Positions 6,732 through 13,694 of a stretch of DNA of 17,647 bases are shown in pieces. The notes beneath the pieces are model-generated. The model was given only the letters and a program-made list of their open reading frames with translations. It was not told where the DNA came from and did no database searches. Source of the stretch: Chloroflexota bacterium (lineage in GTDB: Bacteria; Chloroflexota; Ktedonobacteria; Ktedonobacterales; Ktedonobacteraceae); contig VBHI01000331.1 of NCBI GenBank assembly GCA_005881495.1, positions 1-17,647 on the forward strand, read 5' to 3'. The number at the start of each line of letters is the position of its first letter. Within the stretch, counting starts at the first letter, position 1. Made by a program: the position numbers and the translations under genes.

Positions 6732-7373
6732 ATGAACCAGCAACAGAGAGAGTGGAATATCTTCGGGCATGTACTAACCACTTCGGATCTTAGCATCTCT
6801 ATCCTTATGTTTGTGGCACTCCTCAGTGGTGTAGCAGGCATTTGGCTAGGCCCTCTAGTCAACGTCCTCTTAGTGGCCTGCTTCGCGGCTATTGCCGTTT
6901 TGGTGTGGAGAACAACTCTGAAACACAAAGTCATACGGATCGCACTCTTCGTCATCGAGCCCTTTATCGGTCTGAGTGCCATCCAAGGAGGCATTGCTCT
7001 TCTGAGAGGTGCTTTTGACCAATGGGTGCCGGTCGCCTGGCTGGCTGGCACGCCCTTCAGCGACTACACGATCCCCGGCCTGGTGCTGGTGATTGTCGTG
7101 GGAGGCAGTGCCCTGCTCGCCGCGGCCACGGTTTTCATCCACCGCGAATGGGCGGTGCTCGTCTCGGTGCTGGCTGGCCTGCTTATGGTCGGCTACTTGG
7201 TGGTGGAGGTAGTCAGTCTTGACAGCAAAGTAGGGAATGTCCTTCCCATGATGCTTGTGCCTCAACTCCTCTACTTTGTGCTCGGTCTGGCGGTCTTTGG
7301 GCTGGCAGGGTCCCTCTGGATGAGGGAATATCGCAGTCAGCACTTCCACACCAGGCATGCCAGTCACGCCTAA
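6732..7373 (+). CDS. Six-helix membrane protein, paralogue of 5762-6187
   Basis: The 213-residue product repeats the layout of its neighbour paralogue (KHKVIRIALFVIEPFIGLSA, WLAGTPFSDYTIPGLVLVIV, HREWAVLVSV, EYRSQHFHTRHASHA) with an added N-terminal section of about 65 residues containing two more helices (ILMFVALLSGVAGIWLGPLV and NVLLVACFAAIAVLVW) and an inserted segment VEVVSLDSKVGNVLPMMLVP before the last helix. GGGAG about 9 bases before ATG supports the start. DNA identity with the paralogue is very high from about 7040 to 7170 and much lower on both sides, while the N-terminal third is visibly richer in A/T. That suggests a mosaic gene or recent conversion of the core. The function is unknown. 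Confidence 0.85.
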   Translation: MNQQQREWNIFGHVLTTSDLSISILMFVALLSGVAGIWLGPLVNVLLVACFAAIAVLVWRTTLKHKVIRIALFVIEPFIGLSAIQGGIALLRGAFDQWVPVAWLAGTPFSDYTIPGLVLVIVVGGSALLAAATVFIHREWAVLVSVLAGLLMVGYLVVEVVSLDSKVGNVLPMMLVPQLLYFVLGLAVFGLAGSLWMREYRSQHFHTRHASHA

Positions 7374-7419
7374 AGAAGCAGGGAGAAGCTAACCAAGTCT
7401 CACACCAGCCAAGCGATTG

Positions 7420-7488
7420 AGGAGCCGGATGAGATGACAAGCCTCACGTCCGATTCTGAAGCCGAGCGGTGGGGCGACTCCGTCGCTC
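7420..7488 (+). mobile_element. Group II intron fragment (RNA domain I-type segment)
   Basis: The run GAGCCGGATGAGATGACAAG, then CCTCACGTCCGATTCTG, matches the well-known bacterial group II intron signature GAGCCGGATGAG..CTCACGTCCGGTTCTG. It is followed, as in such introns, by a strong hairpin: GAGCGGTGG (7464-7472), loop GGCGACT, CCGTCGCTC (7480-7488), nine pairs including two G-U. One base of the signature helix is changed (CGATTC for CGGTTC), which breaks a C-G pair and fits decay. No reverse transcriptase gene or domain V is present, so this is a short relic. Confidence 0.6.
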
Positions 7489-7607
7489 AGGTTAACCAGC
7501 AAATGCTTCACAATGGCTCTTCTGATGCACGACGCCGTTCATTTAGTATCAGCTTTGGAGAAACTCCTTTACTACCTTCCCTTTACACAACTTTCGCTAT
7601 AGCATCC

Positions 7608-7694
7608 AATCAGCAGCGACCACATCAGTCGCTTGGGTATCAAACTCCCGCTGAAGTGTACTTTGGAGAAGCAGGAGGAGTTCATGCAGATTGA
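7608..7694 (+). pseudogene. IS3-type (DDE integrase-core) transposase, last 28 codons
   Basis: The frame ends NQQRPHQSLGYQTPAEVYFG plus EAGGVHAD and a stop at 7694. (Y)NxxRPHQSLGYxTPAE(V)Y is the classical C terminus of IS3-family OrfB and related rve-domain transposases. Upstream the same frame loses protein sense (about 7600) and runs into the group II intron relic, so only the tail survives. Its final codons overlap the start of the acetyltransferase gene, whose ribosome site (AGGAGG) lies inside them. Confidence 0.85.
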
Positions 7695-8064
7695 GGTGGC
7701 TCAAGAGATCGATATCGACGAGATGGTCGCTCTGGATACACTGGTGAGTGGGAACTCGAGCCGACGGAACTTGATCACACAGACCGTCAAGCAGCACTAC
7801 GGCTATGTGGCTCGTCAAGAGAACCAGATCGTCGGATTTCTCCTGATGCATCAGCATTTCTTTGAGCTCCCCTTCATCGAATTGCTGCTGGTGCATCCGT
7901 CTTTTCGACTTCAGGGAATTGGGACGGCTTTGCAACGACTCTGTGAGCGATTAGGTTATGTTCGCAGTGGCATCATTGAAAATCTGGATGAGGACGATCC
8001 TGAACTTTTTTACTTCAAACGACTTTCCAATGAGGCACCTTTCAGAAAGGAGGAGACACCTTAA
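7684..8064 (+). CDS. GNAT acetyltransferase, probably with an internal in-frame deletion
   Basis: GNAT enzymes transfer an acyl group from acetyl-CoA to an amine. From ATG 7684 (ribosome site GCAGGAGG, 5 bases) the 126-residue product has the N-terminal IEVAQEIDIDEMVALDTLVS, strand 4 region ELPFIELLLVHPSF, the CoA-binding motif A RLQGIGTAL and the typical ending LGYVRSGIIENLDEDDPELF plus YFKRL. In relatives about 20-28 residues (the strand with LFTSTN..N.PMQ) lie between GIGTAL and the helix before LG(Y/F)VRSG. Here GTAL runs straight into QRLCERLGYV, so strand 5 appears to be missing and activity is doubtful. The upstream start at 7633 lies within transposase sequence and has no ribosome site. 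The gene uses a ribosome site that is part of the IS3 remnant. Confidence 0.85.
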   Translation: MQIEVAQEIDIDEMVALDTLVSGNSSRRNLITQTVKQHYGYVARQENQIVGFLLMHQHFFELPFIELLLVHPSFRLQGIGTALQRLCERLGYVRSGIIENLDEDDPELFYFKRLSNEAPFRKEETP

Positions 8065-8282
8065 TCACCTTTGAGTGAGCGTCTTGACAAAGGGGTACAT
8101 CATTATAAATCGCCCCGCCAAATCAGTGAACCTACTCGACAAATATGTTTCATTCAGGTATCTTTGTAGAAGAATGAGTAGAAGTTTCCTTCATAAGAGA
8201 AAACTGCACAGGAAGTAGCACAACAGCGGACCTGGTGATTGCTTCTCGCAAGTACCAGGTTATGAACCAGGAAGGAGGCAAT

Positions 8283-8801
8283 ATGTCACAGTCCCAGAGA
8301 ACAGAGTTAGACAGGATGGCCGGCGCGATACTCCTTTCCAGTCTGATCGCAGGCCTCATCGCTGGCATCGGCGCAAGAATTGTTATGCGCATTGTAGCCT
8401 TAATTGCCCATATGCCACTGACATTCACTTTTGAGGGCACGTTCGGCCTTGTCATGATCGTCTTCTTTCTCGGATTCTTCGCTGGCTTCGTTTATCTGCT
8501 CTGCACACTCATCCTCTTCAACTCTTCAAGAGTGAGAAAGCATCTGCCTGGCCCTATTTGGAGAGGTCTCGCCTTCGGTATACTCCTGCTTGTCATCACC
8601 CAACTTATAGGCATCCTTGATGCCGCGTCTCTCGTGGGTGATATTAACCTGGGGATACCACTGTTAAACAGGGCTATGTTTGCAGTGCTGGCTCTCATTT
8701 ATGGCCTTGCCCTGGGAGGAGGTGAAAAAGTCTTCAACCGCATCCTTCCTCGCAGCCCAAACCCGGCGACTACAGATACATCGAGCTCCCAGGTGAAATG
8801 A
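8283..8801 (+). CDS. Four-helix membrane protein of unknown function
   Basis: ATG 8283 is preceded by GGAAGGAGG at good distance, which favours it over an in-frame ATG at 8235. The 172-residue product has about four membrane helices: ILLSSLIAGLIAGIGARIVM, LVMIVFFLGFFAGFVYLLCT, LAFGILLLVITQLIGILDAA and LLNRAMFAVLALIYGLALGG. A hydrophilic tail follows (NRILPRSPNPATTDTSSSQV). The GARIVMRIVAL segment after helix 1 recurs in small Chloroflexota/Actinobacteria membrane proteins, but I cannot name a function. It is preceded by a 218-base gap with TTGACA at 8084 but no properly spaced -10. It is followed by the nucleotidyltransferase gene on the same strand 96 bases on; there is no evidence they act together. 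Confidence 0.85.
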   Translation: MSQSQRTELDRMAGAILLSSLIAGLIAGIGARIVMRIVALIAHMPLTFTFEGTFGLVMIVFFLGFFAGFVYLLCTLILFNSSRVRKHLPGPIWRGLAFGILLLVITQLIGILDAASLVGDINLGIPLLNRAMFAVLALIYGLALGGGEKVFNRILPRSPNPATTDTSSSQVK

Positions 8802-8897
8802 CTGATCCCAGCATACATTAGCGCTCTTGAGGATGGACATTGAGGTATGAAGCTATTTTGACTGTGATAGAATACAAATAGACGGCATCTTAAAGAA

Positions 8898-9203
8898 ATG
8901 GAGATCACAGTAGTGTCTCTTGATGAGCTTTTGCAGACAAAACGCGAAGACATTCTCCGCACTGCAAACAGACATGGTGCGTTTAATGTGCGTATCTTTG
9001 GATCAGTTGCGCGAGGAGAAGCAGACTCTGAGAGTGATATCGATCTTTTGGTAGATATGGAGCCTGGTCGAAGCCTCTTCGACCTCAGCGGTCTTCTTAT
9101 CGACCTCGAAGATATGCTTGGATGCCATGTGGATGTTGTAACAGAGCGAGGATTGCGCGATCGTATTCGAGAACGTGTACTGAAAGAGGCGGTTGCGCTG
9201 TGA
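8898..9203 (+). CDS. MntA-type minimal nucleotidyltransferase (HepT-MntA antitoxin-like)
   Basis: The 101-residue product is a minimal nucleotidyltransferase. The catalytic signature GSx10DxD is complete: [15 protein letters not shown] near residues 35-49, preceded by the strand FNVRIF, and a third acidic strand follows ([11 protein letters not shown]). In HepT-MntA toxin-antitoxin pairs this protein AMPylates and silences the HepT RNase. The normal architecture is present: the next gene starts at GTG 9200 overlapping this stop codon (GTGA). That partner, however, is cut after 14 codons, so this is an orphan antitoxin here. No strong ribosome site precedes ATG (GACGGCATCTTAAAGAAATG), so the gene may be weakly translated. 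Confidence 0.9.
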   Translation: MEITVVSLDELLQTKREDILRTANRHGAFNVRIFGSVARGEADSESDIDLLVDMEPGRSLFDLSGLLIDLEDMLGCHVDVVTERGLRDRIRERVLKEAVAL

Positions 9204-9241
9204 GGGATGTATCTGAACGATTGCGTGATATCCAAACATGG
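9200..9241 (+). pseudogene. hepT toxin, first 14 codons only
   Basis: GTG 9200 overlaps the stop of the MntA-like gene by the four bases GTGA and starts [14 protein letters not shown], the usual beginning of HepT (DUF86) proteins. After TW the sequence is the reverse strand of an amidohydrolase gene and the frame wanders to a stop near 9382 without HepT character; the RxxxY/H RNase motif is absent. The toxin has been removed by a deletion or rearrangement. Confidence 0.75.
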
Positions 9242-9432
9242 GTATGGGCATCGATCAGTCCGGGCAGTAATGTCTGTCCTGAACCATCAATCACCTGTGC
9301 TCCTTCAGGAGGTGGAATATCCTCGCCAACAGCCGTAATAAAGCCATTTTCTACGACCACAGTGTTCTGGGGAATAATCTGAATGCCATCAAAGATACGC
9401 ACACCCCAAATAACAAGCAATGTTTTTTGCAT
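9234..9432 (-). pseudogene. Amidohydrolase, N-terminal fragment
   Basis: From ATG 9432, with a perfect ribosome site (AGGAGGG, 4-5 bases), the product reads MQKTLLVIWGVRIFDGIQII, with the beta-sandwich strand VVVENGFITAVGEDI, then VIDGSGQTLLPGLIDAHTHV. This is the classic amidohydrolase start, including the first metal-binding HxH. At about codon 67 it runs into the remnant of hepT on the other strand and loses its family sense, so about 80 percent of a normal 400-residue enzyme is missing. Expression signals remain intact, but the product cannot be active. Confidence 0.85.
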
Positions 9433-9545
9433 AAAACCCTCCTAAAATGCAGGAGCGCAATAATGACTTTTCACAAAATAAACCGGACACCCGTCGGGCC
9501 AATGTATCACGCCCACACTAATCTAACTCAGCCGTATGAACTGGC

Positions 9546-9589
9546 CGTAGGGGCCGATTTATCGTGCCCACCGCCGATTTATCGGCCCC
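9546..9589 (+). repeat. Dispersed 44-bp hairpin repeat, copy 2
   Basis: The segment is identical to 4757-4800 except for two bases. Here the outer arms GGGGCCGAT and ATCGGCCCC are perfectly complementary (9 bp), followed by a TT/TT internal loop, ATCG/CGAT, and the loop TGCCCACCGC. It sits in the noncoding gap 9433-9935, upstream of the amidohydrolase remnant. Confidence 0.75.
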
Positions 9590-9733
9590 AATACGCATCA
9601 ACCTAAGCTGCCTCACAGTGTATGGATTACCATCATCATCACCCCGTTATCCACGCCACATCGTAGTCTAAAAAGTAAGCAGTATTTCATTGATGAGTTT
9701 ATGAGGGGCTTTTCGGGTAATACATGGTTTTAG

Positions 9734-9776
9734 CTATGCTGTTTTATCCAGAGAGAGACAATCCATAACAGCATAG
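9734..9776. other. Hairpin CTATGCTGTT/AACAGCATAG in noncoding gap
   Basis: A perfect 10-bp inverted repeat with a 23-base loop lies 160 bases before a truncated transposase gene. It could be part of the end of that element, or a structured RNA or operator. No T tract follows, so a terminator is unlikely. The rest of 9590-9733 shows nothing I can name. Confidence 0.4.
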
Positions 9777-9935
9777 TGCTCATATCCTGTTTCAAACGTT
9801 TGTGTTTCTTTTTCCGGCGCCTTCTGACCTTCGCCTCCTGCTTTCTGCTCGCTGTGTGGCGACGAGCGTCTTTTCCGCCTGGACCTCCTGCGGTACACTT
9901 GAGGAAAACCACCATCGAGGGAGGAGGCGAACGAC

Positions 9936-10085
9936 ATGGAAACCGAAGCCCAATTGATCGTGCAGCGAGCCAGCGTAAGCTCGCTCGCACAACAGCATCC
10001 CAGCTGGACCCACCAAGACCTGGCTACCGCCCTGGGCAAATCTCTGGCTTGGGTCAAGAAATGGCGCGGCTCACTATGCTATTGA
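9936..10085 (+). pseudogene. Helix-turn-helix N-terminal fragment of a transposase-like protein
   Basis: ATG 9936, behind GGGAGGAGG, begins METEAQLIVQRASVSSLAQQ, then HPSWTHQDLATALGKSLAWV and KKWRGSLCY, stop. WTHQDLATALGKSLAWVKKW has the form of the DNA-binding helix-turn-helix that starts IS630/IS481-like transposases. The remainder of such a protein (catalytic DDE domain) is absent, and the 125 bases up to the sigma factor's stop codon show no continuing sense. The ribosome site and start are intact, so a 49-residue product could be made. Confidence 0.55.
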
Positions 10086-10211
10086 CGTTTACAGGCTTAT
10101 TCAGAACAGGAGGCCGGCGCCATTTCTCCCAAGCGATCAGTGTGCCCCCGCTTTGGAATGGTCTCCATCATGGTCCTGTTCTTTGCAATAAGGACCAGGC
10201 AGGTGTGAGCG

Positions 10212-11141
10212 CTACCGGTGGGACTGCCCTTGTTTCTGCATATAGGCCAACTTATCTGGATTGACTACTTCATAGAGGGCGGAGATCTGCCCTTCCGTTA
10301 CCTCACAGGTCAAAACACTCAACAGGGTCTCGTTGCTCCAGACAAGGAGTCCGACGTTCCCATTGACTGGGGCCAGGGTGAGATGGACATCAGGATACCA
10401 GGAAGAGGATTTGCGCAAGAGTCCGTTCCAGACGCGCAGGACCCGCTCGCGACCAGGAAGCGGGTAGGGCGCGGCATATACTTTACCCCCGCCATCGGCC
10501 CACAGGGTCACGTCCTGTGCCAGCACATCAACCAGCGCCTGCATATCCCCCTGTTGGCTGGCAGAGAGGAACCGTTCCATCAGGCGCTGCTGCGCTTCTT
10601 GTGAGGGAGAGAAGCGCGTCCGGTTCTTCGTGAGATGCTCTTTCGCTTGATGAAACAATTGACGACAATTGACGGGACTTTTGCCAATGATCTCGGCAAT
10701 CTCTTCATATCGATACGCAAACGCTTCGTGCAACAGAAAGACAGCCCGCTCATAGGGTGTTAGGCGCTCTGCCAGGATCAGGAAGGCAGTGGAAAGGGAT
10801 TCTCGTTGCTCCAGGGTCTGTAGTGCCAATTCTTCAGGATTCGAGGTCAGCAGTGGCTCAGGTAACCAGGGACCGATATAGTCTTCTCGCTGAACACGTG
10901 CCGATTTCAGGTGATCGAGGCAGAGACGGGAGATAATCGTTGTCAGGTAGGATTTGAGGGAGCGGATCTCTTGTGAGGATGCCTGGATAGAGCGCAGATA
11001 ACACTCCTGAATCATATCCTCCGCCTCACTGGCGCTGCCAAGCATGCGATAGGCAATCGAAAAAAGGAAATGGTGATAACGCTGAAACTCTTCTGCCAGG
11101 AGTTCTTGCTCCATCATGTTCGAGGTATCCATTTCCAGCAC
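10212..11141 (-). CDS. sigJ: ECF41-group RNA polymerase sigma factor (SigJ-like) with C-terminal SnoaL-type domain
   Basis: The product directs RNA polymerase to a small regulon. Region 2 is residues about 15-85 (RYHHFLFSIAYRMLGSASEA, EDMIQECYLR), region 4 about 115-170 (LTPYERAVFLLHEAFAYRYE, EIAEIIGKSPVNCRQLFHQA). A C-terminal SnoaL/NTF2-like extension follows and contains the two ECF41 hallmarks DGGGKVYAAPYPLPG and, near the end, NPDKL; in this group the extension replaces an anti-sigma factor and tunes activity. Length (about 300) is normal. The start is uncertain: GTG 11141, ATG 11132 and ATG 11117 or 11114 are all in frame and none has a good ribosome site. It is divergent from an FAD oxidoreductase, as ECF41 genes commonly are from oxidoreductase, epimerase or carboxymuconolactone-decarboxylase genes. 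Confidence 0.95.
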   Translation of the reverse strand: MLEMDTSNMMEQELLAEEFQRYHHFLFSIAYRMLGSASEAEDMIQECYLRSIQASSQEIRSLKSYLTTIISRLCLDHLKSARVQREDYIGPWLPEPLLTSNPEELALQTLEQRESLSTAFLILAERLTPYERAVFLLHEAFAYRYEEIAEIIGKSPVNCRQLFHQAKEHLTKNRTRFSPSQEAQQRLMERFLSASQQGDMQALVDVLAQDVTLWADGGGKVYAAPYPLPGRERVLRVWNGLLRKSSSWYPDVHLTLAPVNGNVGLLVWSNETLLSVLTCEVTEGQISALYEVVNPDKLAYMQKQGQSHR

Positions 11142-11197
11142 GCATTTTGCTCTGAAAGCGACATGTTCGTCTTCATCTTTTTTCCATTCTCGTTCAG

Positions 11198-11206
11198 ATT
11201 ATAGCA
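11198..11206 (-). promoter_or_regulatory. Extended -10 promoter for the sigma factor gene
   Basis: The minus strand reads TGCTATAAT: a perfect -10 (11203-11198) with the extended TG one base upstream, 57 bases before the GTG at 11141. The -35 position has only AATCAA/ATCAAC, which an extended -10 tolerates. It looks like a housekeeping-sigma promoter rather than an ECF41 autoregulatory one. In the rest of the 11142-11380 gap, a weak plus-strand pair TTGATT-N17-GATAAA (from 11222) could serve the oxidoreductase. Confidence 0.55.
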
Positions 11207-11380
11207 CATTTCTCAAAAAGGTTGATTGAGAAAGCACTATACAAGATAAAGCGAGAGATAGCGAGGCTCCTTCTCACAAACGCAACCCCTTACTCGTCTC
11301 CTGTACAGAGCTTTATTGCAATCAACGCCGATTTTTTTCGAGCGTGAAGCCATGTTATCGAGCAAATATGAGGATCTGAG

Positions 11381-12718
11381 ATGGAATCACCAGTTACCCA
11401 CACTGACGTTGTCGTCGTCGGTGGCGGCATAGCCGGGCTTGCTGCAGCCTGTTATCTGGCCCGTGGGGGAAAGTCCGTGACGCTCTTTGAGAAGGCGGCA
11501 ACCCTGGGTGGACGGGCAGCAACCTCGAACCATGAGGGCTACCTTTTCAATCGAGGTATCCACGGCCTCTATACAGGAGGGGCCACCGAGGAGGTGCTAC
11601 AGGAATTAGGGATCACCTATACCTACGGGAGCCCAAAAGAGACCTTTCTGCTGCACGAGGGTCAGATGTATCCCTTTCCAGCGAGTACATCCTCGCTTTT
11701 GAGCAGTCATCTGCTCAAGTTTGGCGATAAATTGGAACTGGCGCGCCTCTTTAGCACCTTACCACGACTCAAAGCCGCAAGCCTGGCCCACATGAGCGTA
11801 CAGGAGTGGCTGGAGCACACGATCAAACATCCCCTGGATCGTCAGCTCATGGTCTCGACCGCGTACGTCTTTACCTATTGCTCTGCCCTTGATCTGGTGA
11901 GCGCGGAGGTTTTTGTCAAAAAGCTGCAACTCTCGCTCAAACATCCGGTCCTCTACATCGATGGCGGCTGGCAGACCCTGATTGATGGACTGCGCCAAGC
12001 TGCGGAGCAGGCGGGAGCGCGCATCATGAGCAGCACCCGTGTCGCTTCCGTCGCATCCCAGAATGGCCAGGTTCAGGGAGTACGCCTGGGCGATGACCGG
12101 GTGCTGCCTGCCTCCAATGTGATTCTGGCAACCGGCCCTGCCGATGCCGCGAACCTGGTAGACGGGGGAGCCTCTGCGCCTTTGCGCGGGATCGTCGATC
12201 CCCTTATTCCCGCGCGAGTTGCCTGCCTGGATGTGGCCCTGCGCCGCCTGCCCGAGCCGCGCTACCCGGTTGTCCAGGATCTGGATCGCCCGCGCTTTCT
12301 GTCGGCGCAATCGACCTACTCGCGCATCGCACCAGAAGGAGGAGCGATGGTCTACACCTTCAAGATGCTTGATCCGACGCAACCGAGCGATCCGAAGCAG
12401 GACGAACACGAATTGGAAGACCTGCTCGACGCGGCGCAACCAGGCTGGCGCGATGTGCTGGTGAAACGGATCTTCCTGCCGCACATTGAGGCTATCGGTA
12501 TGCTTCCCACGGCCAGTGGTGGCGGCTACGCTGGCCGACCGGGCCCGCAGGTGCCGGGCATTGCCAACCTCTACCTGGCCGGAGACTGGATCGGCTCTGG
12601 TTTCCTCTCGGACCCCAGCATGGGCAGCGCGCGTCAGGTCGCGCAGTTAATCCTGCAGAATGGAACGTTCGCAACGGCCAAAGAGGGAGCAGCCAGCGCG
12701 AGACACCGACTCACATGA
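11381..12718 (+). CDS. FAD-dependent oxidoreductase, phytoene-desaturase/amine-oxidase-like
   Basis: The 445-residue product starts with a textbook dinucleotide-binding fold: VVVVGGGIAGLAAACYLARG at residues 11-30, followed by LFEKAATLGGRAATS, the second FAD motif of the amine-oxidase/carotenoid-desaturase superfamily. Near the C terminus, GIANLYLAGDWIGSGFLSDP plus SMGSARQVAQLIL is the FAD-closing motif. The middle part is substrate-specific and unassigned. No carotenoid genes (phytoene synthase, cyclase) are nearby, so desaturation of phytoene is not supported. GAGGATCTGAG precedes ATG. The gene is divergent from the ECF41 sigma factor across 239 bases and is its most likely target, since such sigma factors usually control an adjacent redox enzyme. 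Confidence 0.93.
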   Translation: MESPVTHTDVVVVGGGIAGLAAACYLARGGKSVTLFEKAATLGGRAATSNHEGYLFNRGIHGLYTGGATEEVLQELGITYTYGSPKETFLLHEGQMYPFPASTSSLLSSHLLKFGDKLELARLFSTLPRLKAASLAHMSVQEWLEHTIKHPLDRQLMVSTAYVFTYCSALDLVSAEVFVKKLQLSLKHPVLYIDGGWQTLIDGLRQAAEQAGARIMSSTRVASVASQNGQVQGVRLGDDRVLPASNVILATGPADAANLVDGGASAPLRGIVDPLIPARVACLDVALRRLPEPRYPVVQDLDRPRFLSAQSTYSRIAPEGGAMVYTFKMLDPTQPSDPKQDEHELEDLLDAAQPGWRDVLVKRIFLPHIEAIGMLPTASGGGYAGRPGPQVPGIANLYLAGDWIGSGFLSDPSMGSARQVAQLILQNGTFATAKEGAASARHRLT

Positions 12719-12892
12719 CTGTTGACACATATTGAAAGTATCCCTTGCGATAAAACATGGTTTCCCGTAAAAAATCTTTTGAAGATCGTTGCTCTTTCTC
12801 TTGAAATCAATAGGCCTTCGATATCTGCGATCTCTCGCTTGTTTTCACCCCCGACTTCCCCGACTTGTGTCGAGATCCCTCAAACAAGGGTC

Positions 12893-12943
12893 GATTCTGT
12901 CCTCTTTCAAGGGTATACTCTCAGAAGAGAGAAAGACAGAATC
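12893..12943 (+). promoter_or_regulatory. Inverted repeat bracketing a likely -10 box upstream of the VOC gene
   Basis: GATTCTGTC (12893-12901) and GACAGAATC (12935-12943) are a perfect 9-bp inverted repeat, with C/T-rich and G/A-rich inner flanks that partly extend it. TATACT (12914-12919) lies inside. The -35 position (TCGATT at 12891-12896, 17-base spacer) overlaps the left arm. This geometry fits an operator over a promoter for the gene at 13036, leaving a leader of about 110 bases. The remaining gap from 12719 shows nothing else. Confidence 0.4.
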
Positions 12944-13035
12944 ACCGTGCTCTCCATTCCAGAGGCACGATGATTGCTTGGATGTGAAGAAGAAACATTG
13001 TCTACGAGAGTGACGCTCTCTGGAGGAAATCTTTT

Positions 13036-13455
13036 ATGAGCAACGCACAACCATTGCGAGGATTCACGACTATCAGTTATTGGGCCGCCGACCTGGAGGC
13101 GGCGAAGCGCTGGTACACCGAACTGCTGGGGATCGAACCCTACTTCGGGCGCCCGGGGGCATACTACGAGTTTCGCATCGGCGACTACCAACACGAGCTG
13201 GGCCTGATCAATAGCAAATATGCCCCCTTCGACACCCAGGCTAGCCCTGCCGGTACTGTCATGTATTGGCACGTGGACGATGTAAACGCCACGTTTGACC
13301 AATTACTCTCCATGGGAGCAAAACAACTGGAGGCACCTGTAGACCGCGGCGAGGGATACATCACGGCTTCCGTCGTCGATCCTTTCGGCAACATCCTGGG
13401 CATCATGTACAATCCGCACTACCTGGAAGTTCTCAGCTCGACGAAAAAAGCGTAA
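13036..13455 (+). CDS. VOC (glyoxalase/bleomycin-resistance fold) protein
   Basis: The 139-residue product is a single vicinal-oxygen-chelate protein of two beta-alpha-beta-beta-beta modules. Module one is FTTISYWAADLEAAKRWYTE plus LLGIEPYF; module two runs from TVMYWHVDDVNATFDQLLSM to the usual ending ITASVVDPFGNILGIMYNP. These small enzymes bind metals or ligands and do isomerisations, dioxygenations or antibiotic sequestration. Metal ligands are ambiguous: a His in YQHELGLI (about residue 54), a His in YWHVDD and no clear terminal Glu (NILGIM in place of NxxEL), so catalysis cannot be assumed. GGAGG 9 bases before ATG supports the start. The gene is alone, with its own promoter region containing an inverted repeat. 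Confidence 0.92.
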   Translation: MSNAQPLRGFTTISYWAADLEAAKRWYTELLGIEPYFGRPGAYYEFRIGDYQHELGLINSKYAPFDTQASPAGTVMYWHVDDVNATFDQLLSMGAKQLEAPVDRGEGYITASVVDPFGNILGIMYNPHYLEVLSSTKKA

Positions 13456-13694
13456 CTCACGCCGCCGACGGAGGTTCAGCTGTTCAAAGGAATGGCACGG
13501 ACGCCGCGTCCCGAAAACAATCCGTTGGATGGTGATTCACCCTGGTGTGCTGGAAGACCAGAGAGGAGGTTGTATCATGATGATGTTGCCTCTTCTCTTG
13601 CGTCGGCGCACGGGTGGGTCGGTGCGATAAAGTGGAAGCCTCAGAGCACTAGCGGAATGTGAGGGCGCTTCCCCACAGTAACTCAGCCAATTCT

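Noticed and set aside
8084..8109. TTGACA..TATAAA as promoter for the 8283 membrane gene
   Set aside because: The spacer is only 14 bases, outside the normal range.
11125..11160. TGTCGC..CGTG on the minus strand as an ECF41-type autoregulatory promoter
   Set aside because: The match to the ECF41 motif (TGTCACA..CGTC) is partial, and the -10 part would lie on the start codon.
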